In this document: positions 1 through 4,740 of the stretch, piece by piece
Layout: each line of letters begins with the position of its first letter
Position numbering within the stretch: position 1 is the stretch's first letter
NCBI GenBank assembly: GCA_030043285.1
Contig: JASHXZ010000014.1
Location: forward strand, 1 to 11,197
Direction: 5' to 3'
Source: Xanthobacteraceae bacterium
Lineage (GTDB): Bacteria; Pseudomonadota; Alphaproteobacteria; Rhizobiales; Xanthobacteraceae
DNA: 11,197 bases
Translations under genes and position numbers: made by a program
The notes under the pieces: generated by a model
What the model was told of the DNA's origin: nothing
The model's database searches: none
Seen by the model: only the letters and a program-made list of their open reading frames with translations

Positions 1-8
1 GATAATTA

Positions 9-977
9 TTAATGCGCCATGACGAGACGGCTCGAACGATTCGAATCGCTCGTCCGATCGATCGAGAATTCCGGGTACTCGGCGGCCAGTCGCGCCAATG
101 CCTCGGCGATGAGAAGCCGCCCCTGCTCGCTGAGCTCGACAAGCGGCAGGCGGACTCTTTCCGACAGGAGACCGCACAGACTGAATGCGTATTTGAGCGG
201 AGCCGGACTGGTCTCACAGAACAGCGCAGCCGTGAGCGGCGCGATCGCAAGCATCAGCTGGCGTGCCCGCATCGCGTCGCCGCTTCGCCAAGCCGCGTCC
301 ATGGCCTGGCACAAGCCGGGGACAAGATTGCACGTTACCGAGATGCAGCCGTCGCCGCCTTGCGCCATGAAGCCCAGCGCCGATGCATCGTCGCCCGAAA
401 GCAGCGCGAAATCCTCTCCGACCAGCGCCCGCAACCGTGCAGGCCGAGCAATGTCCGCCGTGGCATCTTTAAGTCCGATAATCCCCGGCAATTCGGCCAG
501 CCGTGCGACGGTGTTATCGGTGAGCCCGCGCACGGTGCGCGACGGCACGTCATAGAGAATCAGTGGTACGCTGGTCGACGCCGCAATCTCCCGGAAATGA
601 AGGTAAATCCCTTCTTGGGTGGGGTTGTTGTAGTAAGGGACGACCGATAAAACTGCGTCGGCGCCGTTTGCGTCGGCGTCCCTGCTCAACTCGATGGCCT
701 GCGCCGTGGCGTTCGACCCGGCTCCGGCGATGACGGGGACGCGGCCGCGCGCTGCCGCAACCGCGACGTGGATCAAATAGCCATGCTCATCGAGGCTCAA
801 TGTGGCAGCTTCGCCCGTCGTGCCGCAGACCACGAGCGCGGTCGCACCGTGCTCGATCTGCAGCGCGCAGAGGCGTTTGAATGCGCAATAATCGATCTTG
901 TCGTCGTCGCTGAACGGCGTCGGCAACGCCGGCATATACCCTGAGAGCTTCACGGCAGATTTCCCGCGAGCAGCCAT
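9..977 (-). CDS. dapA: DapA-family lyase (4-hydroxy-tetrahydrodipicolinate synthase or paralogue)
   Basis: This 322-aa protein is a TIM-barrel class I aldolase of the DapA/NAL family. DapA condenses pyruvate with aspartate semialdehyde in the cytoplasm, the first committed step of lysine and meso-diaminopimelate synthesis. Visible motifs are GTTGEAATL at residues 52-60 (Thr53 and Thr54 at the active site), PYYNNPTQEG at 114-123, YDVPSRT at 142-148 (Tyr142 and Arg147) and GLKDAT at 168-173, with Lys170 as the Schiff-base lysine. GDDASALGF and GGDGCISVT follow. The protein is about 30 residues longer than E. coli DapA, with a short N-terminal and a hydrophilic C-terminal extension. Asp143 stands where Asn is usual (YNVPSRT). 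That, and the absence of other lysine genes nearby, leaves room for a paralogue acting on a related aldehyde. The ATG at 977 has no clear Shine-Dalgarno sequence; the gene begins 12 bp after the stop of the upstream 97-aa gene, so coupled expression is likely. Confidence 0.85.
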   Translation of the reverse strand: MAARGKSAVKLSGYMPALPTPFSDDDKIDYCAFKRLCALQIEHGATALVVCGTTGEAATLSLDEHGYLIHVAVAAARGRVPVIAGAGSNATAQAIELSRDADANGADAVLSVVPYYNNPTQEGIYLHFREIAASTSVPLILYDVPSRTVRGLTDNTVARLAELPGIIGLKDATADIARPARLRALVGEDFALLSGDDASALGFMAQGGDGCISVTCNLVPGLCQAMDAAWRSGDAMRARQLMLAIAPLTAALFCETSPAPLKYAFSLCGLLSERVRLPLVELSEQGRLLIAEALARLAAEYPEFSIDRTSDSNRSSRLVMAH

Positions 978-989
978 CGGAAGAACGGG

Positions 990-1283
990 CTAGGCGGCGC
1001 GTCGCTGGCGCCGATTGCGGTCGGCGCCTTGCAGGACATCGGTGCGCGCCGTGGTGAATGAGGTATCGAGTTCAAGGGTGCCGCTGACCATGACAACGGC
1101 GTGTGGGTAATTGCCGCTTTCGAACTTGGCGTATTTGAGCGCTTCGGCGCAGTTGATGAACAAACCGCCGCGCGTCCCGCTCTTTTCCTGGGCGACCCAG
1201 TTACCCCTGCTGTTGCACCCGATCATGAAGGTAGGCGGCAAAAGACACGACGGAGGTTCGCTTGCTTGTTCGGCCTTTTCCAT
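990..1283 (-). CDS. Conserved-looking small protein of unknown function, 97 aa
   Basis: I do not recognise a named family. The protein has 97 residues, no signal peptide and no membrane segment. The central part (about 17-76) looks like one compact folded domain of mixed strands and a helix, with PTFMIGCNSRGNWVAQ at 17-32, then GGLFINCAEALKYAKFE and a hydrophobic strand HAVVMVSG at 61-68. The C-terminus is basic and probably disordered (RNRRQRR). The ATG at 1283 is chosen because GGAG lies 6 nt upstream of it. An in-frame ATG at 1295 and a TTG at 1304 would add 4 or 7 residues but have no such site. The stop is 12 bp before dapA on the same strand, suggesting a two-gene transcript. Composition matches the neighbours. 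Function is unknown. Confidence 0.7.
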   Translation of the reverse strand: MEKAEQASEPPSCLLPPTFMIGCNSRGNWVAQEKSGTRGGLFINCAEALKYAKFESGNYPHAVVMVSGTLELDTSFTTARTDVLQGADRNRRQRRAA

Positions 1284-1300
1284 GACCTTCTCCATACGGT

Positions 1301-1651
1301 TCAATCAAGATGTTTCTGTTTGGGCGTATCCAGCGGCATCACGAGAGCCCCGGTTTGCTGGCATCGCGTTGCGGCGCGGTGGATTCGTTTCCGAGCAAAT
1401 GACCGCGATACGTCGGTGACCAGCTTGCGCCATTCGGCGATCACCATGGCGACGAAGCTCGGTGGCTGCCGCGGGCGGCCCGCACGACGCGGCGCTGCAT
1501 GTCTGCTTGTCGCTTCGAGATCGGAAATACCCATGGCATCGGCTATCCGTAAAGCGCCGTCGCTCGGCTTCTGTCTTTTGGCTTCCAGCCATTGCGAAAC
1601 GCGGATCATTTGGTTGCACCGTCTATGCGCTTCACTGACGACGGCTTTCAT
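1301..1651 (-). CDS. Doubtful ORF, 116 aa, unknown function
   Basis: An open frame of 116 codons runs from the ATG at 1651 to a TGA just ahead of the 97-aa gene. The first 45 residues read like a helical segment (MIRVSQWLEAKRQKPSDG at about 15-32, then ADAMGISDLE). They are followed by an Ala/Pro/Arg-rich linker (RRAGRPRQPPS), a short amphipathic stretch (VAMVIAEWRKLVTDV) and a basic tail. No domain is recognised. No Shine-Dalgarno sequence precedes the ATG, and other frames are open across the same stretch, so it may be a real small DNA- or RNA-associated protein, a decayed gene, or non-coding. Its place between two same-strand genes is the main argument for it. Confidence 0.3.
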   Translation of the reverse strand: MKAVVSEAHRRCNQMIRVSQWLEAKRQKPSDGALRIADAMGISDLEATSRHAAPRRAGRPRQPPSFVAMVIAEWRKLVTDVSRSFARKRIHRAATRCQQTGALVMPLDTPKQKHLD

Positions 1652-1735
1652 GTGAACCAAACCACATATGAATTCGAGATGACACGAAGGACTTTCTCAT
1701 AAGGGCCGTATAGGAGCGCAAAACCGCGCGAAACG

Positions 1736-1782
1736 CCCCGGGACTCACGTAAAATTATCGCAGCACAACGTGAGTCCCGGGG
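1736..1782 (-). terminator. Perfect 15-bp inverted repeat; hairpin at the end of the 155-aa gene (possible terminator or repeat element)
   Basis: The arm CCCCGGGACTCACGT at 1736-1750 is exactly complementary to ACGTGAGTCCCGGGG at 1768-1782, with a 17-nt AT-richer loop between. In the minus-strand RNA this makes a very stable hairpin right at the end of the 155-aa gene, whose TGA stop (1745-1747) lies inside the distal arm. The RNA after the stem reads GCGTTTCGCGCGGTTTTGCG: T-enriched, but not a clean U-tract. It may therefore be an imperfect intrinsic terminator, an mRNA-stabilising end, or a copy of a dispersed palindromic repeat that has supplied the last 12 codons of the gene. The symmetry is seen directly; the role is inferred. 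Confidence 0.6.
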
Positions 1783-2212
1783 TTTGCCCAGCCTGGGGGA
1801 TTGCCGGGACGAATTGGAACGACACGCTCGTTCGCCGCCGCGCTTCGACGAACGCCAGCATGATGGCGAGCGGCAACGCCTCGTGAGCAGCGTCCGCGGT
1901 GTCATCGAGCGAGATCGGCACATTTGGCTGCCGCGACAGCGAACACAGCCATTCACCTTCTTCGTAAACCAAGCGCCGCATCTTCCAGCCCGGCAGCTCG
2001 AGCGCGACCAGCGCCAGCGCCGCATCGGTCCAGGCGCCGGCCCCGGCCAGACGGTCAACCTGCCCGGCCCGACCCAACTTGTTCAGCAACGGAAAGCGGA
2101 TGCAGGCGCCGGCGATGATCTTGCCGAACAAGGCGCGCCGCAGCTCGCGGGCCTGGCGGAGCTCCTCGTCGAGTCGATCCATAGTGACGGCGTGGTCGGC
2201 GGGCGACGCCAT
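1745..2212 (-). CDS. Protein of unknown function, 155 aa
   Basis: No family name can be given. The 155-residue protein is soluble, with no signal peptide or transmembrane helix. It opens with a charged helix (MDRLDEELRQARELRRALFGKI, about 11-32), continues with a hydrophobic Gly/Ala region, then LALVALELPGWKMRRLVYEEGEWLCSLSR at about 66-94, which looks like a beta-rich core around conserved-looking aromatics. A helical segment follows (HEALPLAIMLAFVEARR, 110-126). The start at 2212 is supported by GAGG 6 nt upstream; the ATG at 2182 has no such site. The final residues (144-155) are encoded by the perfect inverted repeat at 1736-1782, so the C-terminus may differ from that of relatives. The gene is divergent from the kdp cluster; any link in function is unproven. 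Confidence 0.7.
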   Translation of the reverse strand: MASPADHAVTMDRLDEELRQARELRRALFGKIIAGACIRFPLLNKLGRAGQVDRLAGAGAWTDAALALVALELPGWKMRRLVYEEGEWLCSLSRQPNVPISLDDTADAAHEALPLAIMLAFVEARRRTSVSFQFVPAIPQAGQTPGLTLCCDNFT

Positions 2213-2233
2213 AGCGAGCCTCGCGAAATCGAT

Positions 2234-2257
2234 TGTTCGCGGTTATCCGCCCGAACA
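2234..2257. promoter_or_regulatory. Interrupted palindrome in the leader of the 155-aa gene
   Basis: TGTTCGCGG at 2234-2242 pairs with CCGC (2247-2250) and GAACA (2253-2257), with a TTAT loop and two unpaired C residues. That gives nine base pairs in RNA, or a dyad with outer half-sites TGTTC and GAACA in DNA. It lies 22-45 bp upstream of the minus-strand start at 2212, a suitable place for an operator or a leader hairpin. No known regulator was matched. Confidence 0.3.
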
Positions 2258-2406
2258 TGGCTCCGAAGCCCATAAAGAATCCAGATGAGCCGGGTCGCCG
2301 CAATATAAACAGCAAATAAGTACCGGCTGACTTGCGAGCGCGAAGCCAGCGCGCCCGCTTATGCCGGCTTTATGAGGCGCCCGCGCGGCCCATCTGGAAT
2401 TCATAC

Positions 2407-2424
2407 GCACAGCTGTGCAGCTGT
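2407..2424. promoter_or_regulatory. 12-bp palindrome overlapping a tandem CAGCTGT repeat
   Basis: GCACAGCTGTGC (2407-2418) is perfectly self-complementary. The heptamer CAGCTGT occurs at 2410-2416 and again at 2418-2424, an 8-bp period. It lies about 65-80 bp upstream of the 47-aa gene, so it could be an operator; it could also be chance in GC-rich DNA. Confidence 0.25.
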
Positions 2425-2487
2425 CAGACGGGAATTTGGCTCGCGAAGTCGCGGGCGTGTGGCAAACAGGTGTCTCCAGGTGCAGTC

Positions 2488-2631
2488 ATGAAAACTCTTC
2501 CAAGCAAAGCAGAAGCTGAACTTTACAACGGTCCGCCGTATTCCGCCCCGCTATGCGTGCTGACATTGTTGCTGATGGGACTATTGGTCAAATTCGGCGC
2601 CGCCATCCAGCTGTTGCACGCCCATAATTAG
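2488..2631 (+). CDS. Small single-helix membrane protein, 47 aa, unknown function
   Basis: The ATG at 2488 is preceded by CCAGGTG, with AGG 7 nt upstream, and opens a 47-codon frame. The first 20 residues are polar (MKTLPSKAEAELYNGPPYSA). Residues 21-43 form one hydrophobic segment, PLCVLTLLLMGLLVKFGAAI and on, long enough to span the inner membrane, and the tail is short with two histidines (LLHAHN). The gene lies 182 bp ahead of the kdp micro-protein gene and is probably transcribed separately, since a dense cluster of regulatory-looking motifs lies between them. A longer in-frame extension back to about 2332 is rich in Arg and Cys and looks non-coding, so the short form is preferred. I do not recognise a family. 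The reading frame, ribosome site and hydrophobic pattern are seen; membrane location is inferred. Confidence 0.5.
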   Translation: MKTLPSKAEAELYNGPPYSAPLCVLTLLLMGLLVKFGAAIQLLHAHN

Positions 2632-2658
2632 CGCCCACGACAGGCTGCAGCCGGCGTG

Positions 2659-2707
2659 TTTATGCAATTCCTATAAAGCCGCGCCAGCAATCCTCTCGAA
2701 TTCCTAT
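2659..2707 (+). promoter_or_regulatory. Candidate activator binding region upstream of kdp (direct repeats AATTCCTAT)
   Basis: AATTCCTAT occurs at 2666-2674 and again at 2699-2707, 33 bp apart, close to three helical turns. The first copy lies within TTTAT-N9-ATAAA (2659-2677), a short dyad. OmpR-family regulators such as KdpE commonly bind AT-rich direct repeats upstream of the promoter they activate, and E. coli KdpE binds a T-rich site beginning TTTATA. This is therefore the best candidate for the KdpE operator here, but the assignment is an inference from position and composition. Confidence 0.35.
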
Positions 2708-2720
2708 GCCACCGGTGGCA
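2707..2720. promoter_or_regulatory. 14-bp perfect palindrome upstream of kdp
   Basis: TGCCACCGGTGGCA is exactly self-complementary. It directly abuts the second AATTCCTAT repeat and overlaps the sigma-54-like element. With no loop it suits binding of a dimeric protein to DNA better than an RNA hairpin. Its position about 94-107 bp before the first start codon of the operon suggests an operator. The regulator is unknown. Confidence 0.4.
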
Positions 2721-2730
2721 CCTGATGTGC
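2716..2730 (+). promoter_or_regulatory. Sigma-54-like -24/-12 element
   Basis: TGGCACCTGATGTGC matches the RpoN consensus TGGCACG-N4-TTGC in spacing and in the invariant GG and GC pairs, with differences at the weak seventh position and at one T of TTGC. If used, transcription would begin near 2742 and give a leader of about 70 nt before the 27-aa gene. KdpE is not an RpoN activator, so this would imply a second control circuit. The match may be coincidental. Confidence 0.25.
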
Positions 2731-2745
2731 GCGGAATTAGCGCAC
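2727..2745. promoter_or_regulatory. Inverted repeat GTGCGC-N7-GCGCAC
   Basis: GTGCGC at 2727-2732 is complementary to GCGCAC at 2740-2745 with a 7-nt spacer, GGAATTA. It would sit around the start site of a promoter at 2716-2730, or act as a downstream operator. No known regulator is matched. Confidence 0.3.
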
Positions 2746-2813
2746 CTTCGATCGGGGTCATGCCCGAAAACCGAGCATCCGCCTAAAAGCTGCCCACTGA
2801 CCCGGAGCCCCCC

Positions 2814-2897
2814 ATGTTGGACGTCATCATGCTCGCGATCGGCTTTATCTCCTTCGCTGCGTCGATCGCCTACGTTTATGCCTGCGATCAACTTTGA
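2814..2897 (+). CDS. 27-aa membrane micro-protein at the head of the kdp operon
   Basis: A 27-codon frame starts at the ATG at 2814, with GGAG (2804-2807) 6 nt upstream, and ends at TGA 2895-2897. Its stop lies within the Shine-Dalgarno stretch of kdpF (TTTGAGGA), so the two are probably translationally coupled. The peptide begins MLDVIMLAIG and is a single hydrophobic helix (about residues 4-23) rich in Ile, Ala and aromatics. It ends in YACDQL, with Cys24 and Asp25 at the membrane edge. It differs from KdpF, which follows as a separate gene. Short frames of this shape (one helix ending near Cys-Asp/Glu-Arg/Gln-Leu) are, from memory, recurrent ahead of kdpF in proteobacterial kdp operons but have no established function. 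A part in KdpFABC assembly or regulation is a guess from position only. Confidence 0.75.
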   Translation: MLDVIMLAIGFISFAASIAYVYACDQL

Positions 2898-2907
2898 GGA
2901 CCTCGCC

Positions 2908-3000
2908 ATGATCGTATTCGACTATTCGCTTGCCGGCCTCGTGACCGCGGGTCTTCTCGTCTATCTGGTTTATGCGCTGCTCATGCCCGAGCGGCTCTGA
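2908..3000 (+). CDS. kdpF: Potassium-transporting ATPase subunit KdpF
   Basis: KdpF is a 30-residue peptide (E. coli KdpF has 29) with one transmembrane helix. It starts [15 protein letters not shown] and ends with the typical [11 protein letters not shown], where a membrane-edge proline and a charged pair follow the helix. In the KdpFABC complex this subunit packs between KdpA and KdpB in the inner membrane and stabilises the assembly. The ATG at 2908 is preceded by GAGGA 7 nt upstream, which overlaps the stop of the preceding 27-aa gene. kdpA starts 11 bp after the stop. A longer in-frame extension to 2725 is not credible: it is Cys/Ser/Pro-rich and passes through the 27-aa gene in another frame. 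Confidence 0.92.
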   Translation: MIVFDYSLAGLVTAGLLVYLVYALLMPERL

Positions 3001-3011
3001 GGGATAACATC

Positions 3012-4724
3012 ATGACCGCCATCGGTTGGGCGCAGATCGCGATCTTCAGCGCTATCATCGTCGCGATCACGCCGGTTCTCGGCGCCTACATGACGCGCGT
3101 GTTCAACGGCGAGCGTACGTTCCTGTCGCCGATCCTGCGGCCGGTCGAGGCCGTGATCTACAAGCTCAGCGGCGTCGACGAGCGGCACGAGCAGCATGCC
3201 GTGACCTATACGGTTGGCATGCTGCTGTTTCACGTCGGCGGCTTTGTGATTTTGTATGCTTTGATGCGCGTGCAGCAATGGCTGCCGTTCAATCCGGCTG
3301 GGCAGAGCGCGGTGGCACCCGACCTGTCGTTCAACACTTCGATCAGCTTCGTCACCAACACCAACTGGCAGAACTACGGCGGCGAAAGCACGCTGTCGTA
3401 TTTGGTGCAGATGCTCGGGCTGACGCATCAGAATTATCTGTCGGCGGCGACCGGCATCGTGCTGGCGATGGCGCTGATCCGCGGCTTCACGCGGCATTCG
3501 GTGCGCACGGTCGGCAATTTCTGGGTCGATATCACGCGCTGCACCCTCTACATCCTCATTCCGATCTGCGTGCCCTACGCGCTGTTTCTGATCTGGCAGG
3601 GCATGCCGCAGACGCTCGGCGCCTACGTCGATGCAACGACGCTCGAGGGCGCCAAGCAGACCATCGCGGTCGGCCCGGTGGCGTCGCAGGTCGCGATCAA
3701 GATGCTCGGCACCAATGGCGGCGGCTTCTTCAACGCCAATGCCTCCCATCCGTTCGAGAATCCGACCGCGCTATCCAACTTCGTGCAGATGATTTCCATC
3801 TTTGCACTCGGAGCGGCACTCACCAATGTGTTCGGCCGCATGGTCGGCAATCAGAAGCAGGGCTGGGCCATTTTCGCGGCCATGGGCATTCTGTTCGTCG
3901 TCGGCGTGGTCGTCTGTTACGCCGCGGAGGCGCATGGCAACGAGGCGCTCAACGCGCTCGGCCTTACCGGCGGCAACATGGAGGGCAAGGAAGTCCGCTT
4001 CGGCATCGTTGCCTCCTCGCTGTTTGCCGTCGTGACCACCGCTGCGTCCTGCGGAGCGGTCAACGCAATGCACGATTCGCTCACCGCGATCGGCGGCATG
4101 GTGCCGCTCATCAACATGCAGCTCGGCGAGATCATTATCGGCGGCGTCGGCGCCGGTATGTACGGCATGCTGCTGTTCGTGATCATCGCGATCTTCGTCG
4201 CCGGCCTGATGGTGGGCCGCACACCCGAATATGTCGGCAAAAAAATCGAGGCGAAAGAAGTCAAGATGGCAATGCTTGCCATTCTGGTCCTGCCGCTGAT
4301 GTATCTTGGCTGGACCGCCGTGGCGATGCAGGTGCCCTCCGCGGTGGCCGCCATGGGCAATCCGGGGCCGCATGGCTTCACCGAGGTGCTGTACGCTTAC
4401 GTCTCGCAAACGGCGAATAACGGTTCGGCTTTCGCGGGGCTTTCCGGCAACACATTGTTCTACAATGTTACCGGCGCCATCGCGATGTTCGTCGGCCGCT
4501 TCTGGATGATCATTCCGAAGATGGCCATTGCGGGCTCGCTCGCCGCCAAAAAGTCGATACCGCCGTCTGCCGGCACGTTCCCGACGACCGGCGGTCTCTT
4601 TATCGGCCTTCTCGTCGGCGTGATCGTCATCATCGGCGGCCTTACTTTCTTCCCGGCGCTCGCGCTTGGCCCGATCGTCGAGCAGCTCGCGCAAAACGCC
4701 GGCACCTTGTTTGCATCGAATTAA
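3012..4724 (+). CDS. kdpA: Potassium-transporting ATPase subunit KdpA
   Basis: KdpA (570 aa; about 557 in E. coli) is the K+-binding, channel-like subunit of the high-affinity KdpFABC pump in the inner membrane, related to the Trk/Ktr/HKT superfamily. Ten transmembrane helices and four pore loops are expected. The loops can be read as [14 protein letters not shown] near 107-120, [20 protein letters not shown] at 233-252, [17 protein letters not shown] at 346-362 and [13 protein letters not shown] at 465-477; together they form the selectivity filter. The N-terminal helix starts [16 protein letters not shown]. The ATG at 3012 has GAGGG about 8 nt upstream, overlapping the kdpF stop. No missing or altered key residue is seen. 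The gap to kdpB is 16 bp. Confidence 0.97.
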   Translation: MTAIGWAQIAIFSAIIVAITPVLGAYMTRVFNGERTFLSPILRPVEAVIYKLSGVDERHEQHAVTYTVGMLLFHVGGFVILYALMRVQQWLPFNPAGQSAVAPDLSFNTSISFVTNTNWQNYGGESTLSYLVQMLGLTHQNYLSAATGIVLAMALIRGFTRHSVRTVGNFWVDITRCTLYILIPICVPYALFLIWQGMPQTLGAYVDATTLEGAKQTIAVGPVASQVAIKMLGTNGGGFFNANASHPFENPTALSNFVQMISIFALGAALTNVFGRMVGNQKQGWAIFAAMGILFVVGVVVCYAAEAHGNEALNALGLTGGNMEGKEVRFGIVASSLFAVVTTAASCGAVNAMHDSLTAIGGMVPLINMQLGEIIIGGVGAGMYGMLLFVIIAIFVAGLMVGRTPEYVGKKIEAKEVKMAMLAILVLPLMYLGWTAVAMQVPSAVAAMGNPGPHGFTEVLYAYVSQTANNGSAFAGLSGNTLFYNVTGAIAMFVGRFWMIIPKMAIAGSLAAKKSIPPSAGTFPTTGGLFIGLLVGVIVIIGGLTFFPALALGPIVEQLAQNAGTLFASN

Positions 4725-4740
4725 GCTCGGAGTGACTGCA

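Larger units (their letters stand above)
2213..2487. other. Divergent intergenic region
   Basis: This stretch separates the leftward 155-aa gene from the rightward 47-aa gene and must carry promoters for both if both are expressed. It contains an interrupted palindrome at 2234-2257, an AT-rich patch at about 2300-2320 (AATATAAACAGCAAATAAG), and the CAGCTGT repeat at 2407-2424. I could not find a convincing sigma-70 -35/-10 pair on either strand, and no coding potential is evident. Confidence 0.5.

Noticed and set aside
1101..1655. 184-codon plus-strand frame opposite the 97-aa and 116-aa frames
   Set aside because: No ribosome site or domain. It opposes the 97-aa gene, which has a good GGAG-led start and folded-looking sequence.
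1650..1667. Dyad ATGTG-N8-CACAT at the start of the doubtful 116-aa frame
   Set aside because: The arms are only 5 bp and match no known operator. It is too weak to list while the gene itself is in doubt.
2752..2767. Short hairpin TCGGG-N6-CCCGA in the presumed kdp leader
   Set aside because: Only five pairs, no U-tract and no fit to a known riboswitch. It is as likely chance in GC-rich DNA, so not listed as a feature.
3026..4420. 464-codon plus-strand frame inside kdpA
   Set aside because: It is a +2 shadow of kdpA: Arg-rich, with no membrane pattern, while kdpA itself is complete.
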